Shown here: positions 10,578 through 19,379 of the stretch, one piece after another
How positions within the stretch are numbered: the first letter of the stretch is position 1
How the letters are laid out: each line of letters begins with the position of its first letter
NCBI GenBank assembly: GCA_018398765.1
Contig: JAHBMJ010004611.1
Coordinates: 47,608 to 78,840 of the forward strand
Direction: 5' to 3'
DNA: 31,233 nucleotides
From: Chromera velia
Taxonomy: Eukaryota > Sar > Chromeraceae
Notes under the pieces: model-generated
The model's input: only the letters and a program-made list of their open reading frames with translations
What the model was told of the DNA's origin: nothing
The model's database searches: none
Program-made: the position numbers and the translations under genes

Positions 10578-12933
10578 ACTCGGTTGGCTGATTTGCTTGC
10601 AGGAACTGGAGACTTCTCGGGGAGACCTGAGTGCACAGGCGATGACTGAGGACGCTCTATCCGTGGTCCCACTTCCCCTGGAGGCAGAGGGAGTTGGGGG
10701 GCGTTCTTCCTCTTCCTTCTCTTTCTCATCCGGCCGTTGCCCGTTTGAAATGGGTGACCCTTGGTCTCTGCCTCTGCCTCTTGCAGGGAGGGGGGGGGGC
10801 AGATCCTCCATCGGAGGCATCATGGAGTTTGCTGCCCCCTATTTACAGAACGGAAAGGGGGGGAGGATGAAGAGAGGGATGATGGTGTCACCCGATCACA
10901 TGCCTCGCATGGTGTGCGTTCTCCGGGTGGGAGGTGAAATGGATGTGATCTCTCCTCCGTATGTTGCGGTGCGCTCGTGTGGGGGGATGAGGGTAGAAAG
11001 GGGGATGAGGGCGCCGTCTGGGGCGGGAAGACAGCGGATGACTGTAGAGGGGCCGGTGGGGAGGCTCGTCTCTTCTTTTCCCCGGTCTCGGCTCCTCCGA
11101 TGGATCTTTCAAGCGCTTTTCATTTCACTCCCGGGAGCCCTCGCAGGCCCAATCTTCGCCGACACTCTTGCAAATCTGATTGAGGATTGGAAAGAAGAAG
11201 GAGAGGAGAAAGGTGAAGGAGGCTTGGAGGCAGACAGGGAAAGTGAGGAATGGGAGTCCCTTCTGACACCTCCGGGGTCTCCTCAGACTTCCCAGGAGGA
11301 AGAGACTGAGTTTGCGGCATTCCGACACGTTTGCTCGACTCTCCTTGCCGCGGCAGAGTCAGGAACTCGCGGTGACACGCCTGTGAGGTCACCCCCGATG
11401 AAAAGAAAACGTGACAGGGGTGACAGGGACGATACGGACAATCCGGAAGATTGGGGGGGAAGCAGCAGTAGTGGTGACAGGGGTGCGGAAGAGACCGCTG
11501 CAGGTGCATCCCCACGGTGCGAAGAGTGGGAGCGTCTGTTGGAATCTCGTGTTCATCTGACAGCGAGGGCAGACACTCGTCTCGCCTGTCTGTCTTCATC
11601 CTTTGCCCCGCAGTCTCTCTCTGCGTCACTCTCTCCCATGCGTCCGGAAGAAGCGGGGTGCGGCACCCCCCCGGCCTCTGCCACACGTACCTACCGTGAC
11701 ATGAACACTCCCCTGAGTCTGTGGGTGTCTAACCTTCCCCTGACTGTTCTGGCCCTTCACCTGATGGTGGAGGAAATCTCTCTCCTCGCCGACGGGCAGA
11801 GAGCAGCCAGCAGGCTCCGAGCGCTGTTGCACACTCTCTGCGTGCGTCTGCATCTCTGGCACTATGCAGACTACTACGAGGCGGCCGAGGGCCGTCTGCA
11901 GCAGCAGCAGCGGTGTGGTTCAGGCCGCAAAGAGAAGGGGGGAGAACCTTCTCCGGAGAAAAATAGGTTGGGGATGGGAAAGCAACCCTTCGAGGTGGGT
12001 GCAACATGCCCGAAAGGTGTTCAGCAGAAGGAGAGGGAGGAGGGCGGGGGGGAGGGGGCAAGGGAGAGGGACAGAGGACGAAAGCGGCAGTTTGAAAAGA
12101 GCGAAGAGAGACAGAGAAACGGGGGGGCACAAGCCGCTCCCGGGGCAGCTTTTCTGCACCGCGCGGTATCGCCTCTCCAGTCCCTTCCTGTCCCGAGTCT
12201 GACGTTGACGTTGGGCCGCCTGGTCTCTCGGGGCATGCGAAAGCAGCAAATCGCTTTTTTTGAAGGACGTGGGAGCCGTCGAGCCCGGAGGGCAAAACTG
12301 AAGGCTGTCGAGGAAAGTGGAAAGGAAAAGAGAGCGACATTTGGGCTTTCCGCTTTTTGTTTCGTGCTCTCGAGGGGACCCGAAGGACGACAAGAGGGGG
12401 TCGTGGCGACGGGAGAGGGTCTGTGTCGCTCAGACACTCCGATGACGACAGAGAGGGACAGGGGAGTGGGGCGGCAGGGAGACGGCCCCCCCCGAGGGAT
12501 GGAACAAAAAGAAGACGACTTTGACGTTCCGGCATTTCCAGTCGGTCCTGAGTGCATCCATGCATCACGAGTCTTCCTTTCTTTCTTTCTTTTGAGCTCA
12601 TTCTTCCTTCCGTCTTCATTGTTCAGTTTCAACGATCGAGAAAAAAATAGATCTATTAGCAAAACAATCATTCAATCATTTATCTAGGAGAGCACACCAC
12701 TGGAAAGAAAGTTTACTGAGGAGACAGGACATTCGGACAGAGAAAGTCTCACTGTAAGGGAATATTGGTTGATGATATTAATGATTCATTCGTCTTCTTG
12801 TCCTGTCCCTCTCTCAATCCACGTTTCCAGTGTGAGTCACTTTCGAAGTGACGCAGTGGACGGGGAGGCAGCGTCGGTCTCCGCAACCCGCGCAGACTTT
12901 CGTATGTATGCGTAGTGTTGAAGGCAATGAGTG

Positions 12934-12968
<35 letters not shown>

Positions 12969-15900
12969 CGATGAATGATTTTTTCTTGGTCCGCTGCCTG
13001 CAGGGGTTGTTCCCTCTTTCGCGCTTTGCACTTCAATTGTACAGTGTTGCTGCTGATGCTTCTGTTCGTCTCGGATTACATTTTGGTGAGGGGGGAGATG
13101 CCGCTGTGTTTGCGTCTCTGCACGGGTCCCTTCACGCCCTTGCACAGAGCGAAGGTCTGGCCTCTTCAAACGACCCTTGGAGCTTTGAGAGTGACGTACA
13201 CGTCGCGACCCAGGCCGTGTCGTGGTGCAGACTCGAAGGGGTGGACGGGAGTGCACAGACAGAGAAGGTGCCGGGGGGATTATTCAGAGACGCTGAGGCG
13301 GTTGTTCGGTTCGCAGTCTCACGTAGAGTTTCTGACTTATGGTCGGCAGCCTTTGCCTGGTGTCCCGCTCTTCTAGGCCCCCTCGGTGCCGCTGTGGCTG
13401 TTCTGACCGAGAGTGCCTCCGATCGCCTCCCTCCAGACGCGTGCAGGCTTTTGGGAAGGGAAGACCTCGCGCAGATAGCAAAGGCAAAAAAAGCGCTGGT
13501 GGGACGAGGAACTGGAGGGCTGCCCCCCAGGATGTTCCCTCAACTCCGGGCCCACGTGCCCAGTTGGCAGATTGGCCAGCAGGCTGTGAGTTCCTCCTTT
13601 GAGGGAATGGGGGAGAGGGGCCGGCAGGGGGTTGCGGTGCTGCGTGATAAGAGGTGGCTTCATGCGGTCTTCGGGGGCGATCGGCGACTTTGTGAAGCGG
13701 CGCGTCTCCTGGACTCATCAAAACCTTCAATTCTCAAGGTGGGTCGGTGAAGGCGTCTGTCTGTCTGTCTGCTTGCAGAATTCTATGGAGACTGGCCTGG
13801 TGACAGATGGAAAACAAACAACAAGAGAATTTGCAGAAAAGGACAGCAGAAGGGCAATAATAAAACAGTCAGAAATCTATCTTACATTCAGGCAAGAGAC
13901 AACAGGAGCGATCTTTCAAATAACATTGGGATCGCACGACCGACAGAAAAAAAACGTGCACGCTTGCTGTGGCGTGCGTGCGACCTCTCCTTTCTTTTCG
14001 TCTTCTTTCGTTTCCTCCTTCGTTCTTCTGGAGGGAGATGCTTCAGTCAGACGTGTGTCTGAATGAATGAACGTCTCTCATTATATCCCTCCCGTGTTTA
14101 TTTCACAGCCTTACCTCCCTTTTCTGCCCTACTCTCTCTGTTTCCTTCCGTGTTTCTTTCTCGTTTGCCATCATCCCCTCAACTCAGCTTGCCAGGACAG
14201 GCGACGCGACGGACGACAGCTTCCTTCAATTGAAGTCGCAGTGCGCATTGAAGGCCTCGCTGCGCACTCTCTCGCTTCCCCTGGGCAGGGGAGCCCTCAC
14301 GTTGGGGTCAACGCCCACCTGCGCACCCAGCGGGAACGTGCCGGTCCCTCCGGTGGTCTTGGCAGTCAGATTCCCTCCGTCTCCAGCGACGTTCCCTCTG
14401 GATGCAGGCAGCAGGAAGGACGAAGTGGACGTGTGGGCGGAATTCAACAACGGCGTCGGCACGGGGCTTTCCCTTGCGGTGGGCTACAGTGGGGCGATTT
14501 CGGGTTGGTTGGACGGGGAATCGGCCCGGCGTTCCGTTTTGGGCCGGGGGCGGGGAGAGAGGCAGCGGCGGTTTCATCAGACCGTCCAGTGCGTTGGTGT
14601 GAGAGAAGGGCTTTTGGACAGAGGGTATCACTCGGGGGGGGTTACGGGGCGTTGGATACGTCGGCAGAGGGACGGACATCAGACGATTGCACACGCGGGG
14701 TTCCTCCTAGGTCTTGGGTTGAGGGTCCGTCCGTCTGTTTTTGTTCTATCTCATTTGATTTATTTGTCTTTTCTTCTCTTCTCCTCCTCCTCCCTTCTCT
14801 TTCGGCCTGCAGCTGCCCGTCGTGTGTCGTTTTCTGTGTACAGCGTGAAAAGTCCCAACATGTATGTCTTCTCTTTGTATATGGTGTTAGTCGGTGGTTT
14901 CTGCCCCATTCCGGTCCGTCTCTTGTGGGAGTGCGCCAAAGAAAGAAAGAAAGAAAGAAAGAACGAAAGAAGGAAAGGAAGAAAGAAAGAAAGAAAGAAC
15001 GAAAGAAAGAAAAAGAAAGAAAGAAAGAAAAGAAGGAAGGAAGGAAGGAAGAAAAGAAAGAAAAAAAGAAAGAAAGAAAAGAAGGAAGAAAGGAAGGAAG
15101 GAAGGAAGAAAGAAAAGAAAAGAAAAGAAAGAAAGAAAGAATGAATGAATGAATGAAAGAAAGAATGAAAGAATGAATGAATGAATGAAAGAAAGAAAGA
15201 AAGAAAGAATGAATGAATGAATGAATGAATGAAAAAAAAAAATGAATGAAAAAAAAATGAATGAAAGAAAGAATGAATGAAAGAAAGAAAGAAAGAAAGA
15301 AAGAACGAACGAAAGGAACGAACGAAAGGAAAGAAAGAAAGAAAGAAAGGAAGGAAGGAAGGAAGAAAGGAAGGAAGGAAGAAAGGAAGGAAGGAAAGAA
15401 AGAAAGAAAGAAAAGAAAGAACGAACGAACGAACGAAGAAAAGAAAGAAAAGAAAGAAAGAAAGAAAGAAAGAAAAGAAAGAAAGAAAGAAAGAAAAGAA
15501 AGAAAGAAAGAAAGAAAGAACAAAAACGTTAATCAAGGGTGCGTGATTCATCCCACACACTTCCCTCTTCTCACATCCGTATGTATCCATCCAGATGAAG
15601 GAAGGAAGGTATTTTCTGAATGGATGGAGCCTTCTTTTTGCAGGGGCATCTGAGGCATTTGAGTTCGACTGACATCTTCTTCTACCTCGACAGACACCAT
15701 CTCCCCCCCACAGACGGGAACTTCCCCCCTGCCGTGGTGACCACAGAGTCGAACGCAAAGCCAGGCAGTGCAGTCACGCCCACGCGAGTCGCCCTGACGC
15801 TGGGTGTGGCTGCATCCCGCATCGGTTCCTGCGACCCCGAGGCCTCCAAAGTCTGCTGGGTCCACCTGGCCGCACTCAACGGGGGGTACGAGATGGAGGT

Positions 15901-18865
15901 CTCATCGGTCGAACAGGTCTGTCTGTTTGTCTGTTTGTCTTGGTTAGAAGCATAAAAGTACGTCCTTGAGGTGTGGCCGGCATGAGCTGAATGAAAGAAT
16001 GAAAGCGTGACTGAAAGGGACAAAAGAGATGCTGGCTGAATGAGTGTCGAATCACATGACATTTGGTGCATGCATGAGAATGATGCATGGTGCTCTGTTT
16101 CTTTCTTTCTTTCTTTCTTTTCTTTCTTTCTTTCTTTCTTGCTTGTGATTTCCCACCCAGACCTGCATGTCTCTCTCTCTCTGTTGGGAAACGTTAATTT
16201 GTTGATTCACTGGGAGTGATCATTATTTTTTAATTCCGGTCTTTCCTTAATTTGCTTTCTCCGTCTTCGTCAAAGCCAGAGCTCTCTGTTCTTCAGACTT
16301 GTTCGTGCTGTCGTGCTCTTGCTTGTCAGTTTCCTCTCCCCCTTCTTGAGCTTCCTCTAACACCTCACCATCCCTATATGCTTCTCTTCTTAACTCATCC
16401 TCTTCTCTGGTCTTCAGGTGTCGGCACTCGTCGGGTTGGGTCTCATTTTCTGTGGGAGCGGTTTCGCGCAGATGGCGGACCTCTTGCTCGCCGAGCTAAC
16501 GAGGAGGCCCTCGGGGCTGACGGACAAGAGCGACCTGAACAGGGAGGCGTATGCTTTCGCTGCAGGTGGGTGGGTGGGTGCACGGGTGAAGGCACTCCCC
16601 CACTGTGCGGCTAGTCAAAGTGATCCCTTGCCTTGTTTCCCGTTTCTGTCTGTCTGTCTGTCTCCTGTCACGGGTTTGATTTTCTCTCTTACCTCATTCT
16701 CCTCCCTTTGTTCCGACGTCTCTACTTCCTTGCATGTGCAAAATTGATTCTGTCTTCTGCCTCTATCCTCCAGGTTTCTCTCTCGGTTTGGTGTTCTTGA
16801 GGCCTAACGGAGCCTTCCACCACCGCACAGAAGACCCTGTTGAACGGCAGCAGCTGCAGCGGCTCCTGCTGACACTCATCCATGGAGGAGACCTTCATGC
16901 CCTCCCTTCAGAAGCCCTGAAATACACAGGGGGAGTTGGGGATTACAAAAGAGGGGGGGAGGAGGGCGGAGGGGGGGCAGCGGGGTTGGCGGCAGGTGAG
17001 AGTCCGTACCAGCTGCGCCCGGCCCCTGCAGATTCATGGGGACCTTCCAGCCGCTCCTCTCGGGTCCTTGAGGGCCAACCTGCACATTCATATAGAGGGG
17101 GGCTGGGGGTTTTGGGGGGCCGAGCTAATGCAGGAGTCTCTGGACCCGGTGCCTGCCTGGCTTTGGGCTTAAGCTTCTTTCGGTCGAACGACACGAAGAC
17201 AGCGGAGAGAATCAGACTCCCCTCAGGCCCCCAGTCTCTCACAGAGTGCCGACCGGATCTCCTTCTTTACAGGGTCCGTCATGCATTTACTTTCATACAG
17301 AATTCTGTACGCATTTATTAATTCTGTATGTAATTTTATTTATCATAAAAAGAATTCTGTATGAAAGTAAATGCTCTCACAGAGTGCCGACCGGATCTCC
17401 TTCTTTACAGGGCCGGTCGGTCCGTCAGTAGGTCGGTCGGTGATAGGATCTGCTGGAAAGGAAAGAGGGAAGAACAGTCATCATCAGAAGTAATTGTGTT
17501 GAGGTGCCTGCCGTGTGACACGCACAGCCCCTTTGTGTTGTTGCCCTCACTCCCTCTCTGCCCTGTCGTCTCATTATGTCGCGATTCCTTACAATCCTTT
17601 TGTATCTCTTCTTTGTTAGTTTACGTGCGTTTGAGTGTGCCCTCTATTCCCCCCCCCCCTTTTTTTTCTTTCTGCATTCATTGCAGGTTCTCGCACGTCA
17701 CCTGATCCTCTGGGAGAAGGTGTGCCCCTCCTGGGCCTTCCTCCTCGGCTTGCTCACCCCCGTGCTCCTCTACCTTCCATGCGAAGCCAGCGGCCAGCTG
17801 CCGGGCCTGGCATCGGTCGCGCGCGCAGAGGATATGAAGGGGGCAAAGAAAGGTAGGCGGGTGGGGGTATGCGGAGACAGACAGACAGACAGACAGACGC
17901 AAACATGAAGGCAACGATGTGCAGTTCTCCTTCGCGGAGGGCAGTTTGTTCGTGATTGCTCAATTCCATGGCATGGCATGGTACCGTTCCTCTCTGCCCC
18001 TGCAACTTGTTTAAGTTGCTTCTCTTCTTTTGCATGGCGTGAGAAAGAAGAGGTAGCGGGACACCAGGGCGAGACGATACCTGCCTGCTTTCTTTCTTGG
18101 TGGTTTGCAATGAAGCAGTGAACCGTGGAAGGAATGAGTGAATTGTTAGTATTATCCGATTAAATGAATGTGGACTCCTGCAGAGTTCGAAGCTGGGTTT
18201 CCTTGGGCCATTGCGCTGCAAGCCCGTGTGATGATTTTGGCTGGCAGTGCCTGGGCCCTCGGTCTAAAACATGCAGGGACTCATGACCAGGCGTCAAAGA
18301 AGGTGTTGCTTGAGCTCTACCACTGGTTCTCGTCAGTCGGCCTGACTTGGCCTTTTGAAACGGTGTCTCTGTCTGTCTCTGTAGTTGTCGTGCCGAACCC
18401 CTCTTTCCCTTTAATTCGATCCTTGTGGATCTCATTCCTGCTCTATAGCCTCTTTGTTTTGATGGCCCTTTTTTCATGCTCAATGAAGCTTTTTTTCATT
18501 TCTTGACCAGGCTTTTTCGTTTGTTTTCTTTCGTTCACACACTTGGCATTTGAACGAAAGAATCTGGCGCACTAAGGAGCTCAACTTCTTCTTCTTCTTC
18601 TTCTTGGATCGACCATTCATTTGAGCCGTGCGGAGAGGAGAGAGCTCATGTGCACCTTCCGTCTGTCCCTCTCCTCCCCTGTCAGTCTTTTCTTTCTGCG
18701 TCCCTCCCTCCCTTCCTGTGTGCAGCACACAGCGTCGATGCAACCTGAGTCCCTCAGTGGCGTGCGGCGTCCGGTCGTTTGCGGCCGGTAGGAGTCTCTC
18801 GTGTGACCCGCATTTCCTCGACACGGCACAGGTAGGATGGAGGCCTGCGTGGAGGGGGGCCCTGC

Positions 18866-18904
<39 letters not shown>

Positions 18905-19334
18905 TCTCTCTCTCTCTTTCTCTCTCTCTAAGCATGATGAACATGAAGAATCCACCCACCGCTGTTTTTTTAATTTTTTTTTTCTTTTCGTCCATCCATC
19001 AACGCTGCCTCTCCAAACAAACAAAAGACTTCATTCTGTGCCTGGTTGCCTGCCTGCGCTGATTTCTGTTTATGCACACTTGTTGTTTTCCGCGAGCTCC
19101 CTCTATCTCCCTCTCTGGCAACCATTATTTTCGCGACTGCACATGGCGACTCTGCTATCGGAGCGTCTTTCTTCTTTTCTGTCTGTCTGCCTGCCTGCCT
19201 GTCTGTCTGTGTGTCTGTCTGTCTGTCTGTCTGTCTGTCTGCCAAATTTACATCAATCACTAAGTTATTCGTATATATGATTACAGGGGTAGCTTTCATT
19301 GTTTGTCTGTCTCTGCGTTGTCTAGCTGTCGGTG

Positions 19335-19379
<45 letters not shown>

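Noticed and set aside
11995-12687. Continuation of the ANAPC1 exon D frame for 230 codons
   Set aside because: The sequence becomes Glu/Arg-rich low complexity, then Phe/Ser-rich to a stop. A donor at 11995 joins the next conserved exon in phase.
14067-15758. Open frames of 80 to 330 codons of poly Lys/Glu/Arg or poly Phe/Leu/Ser on both strands
   Set aside because: They are translations of the GAAA-type purine tract within an ANAPC1 intron. Only the first part of the plus-strand frame (to 14724) is a real exon.
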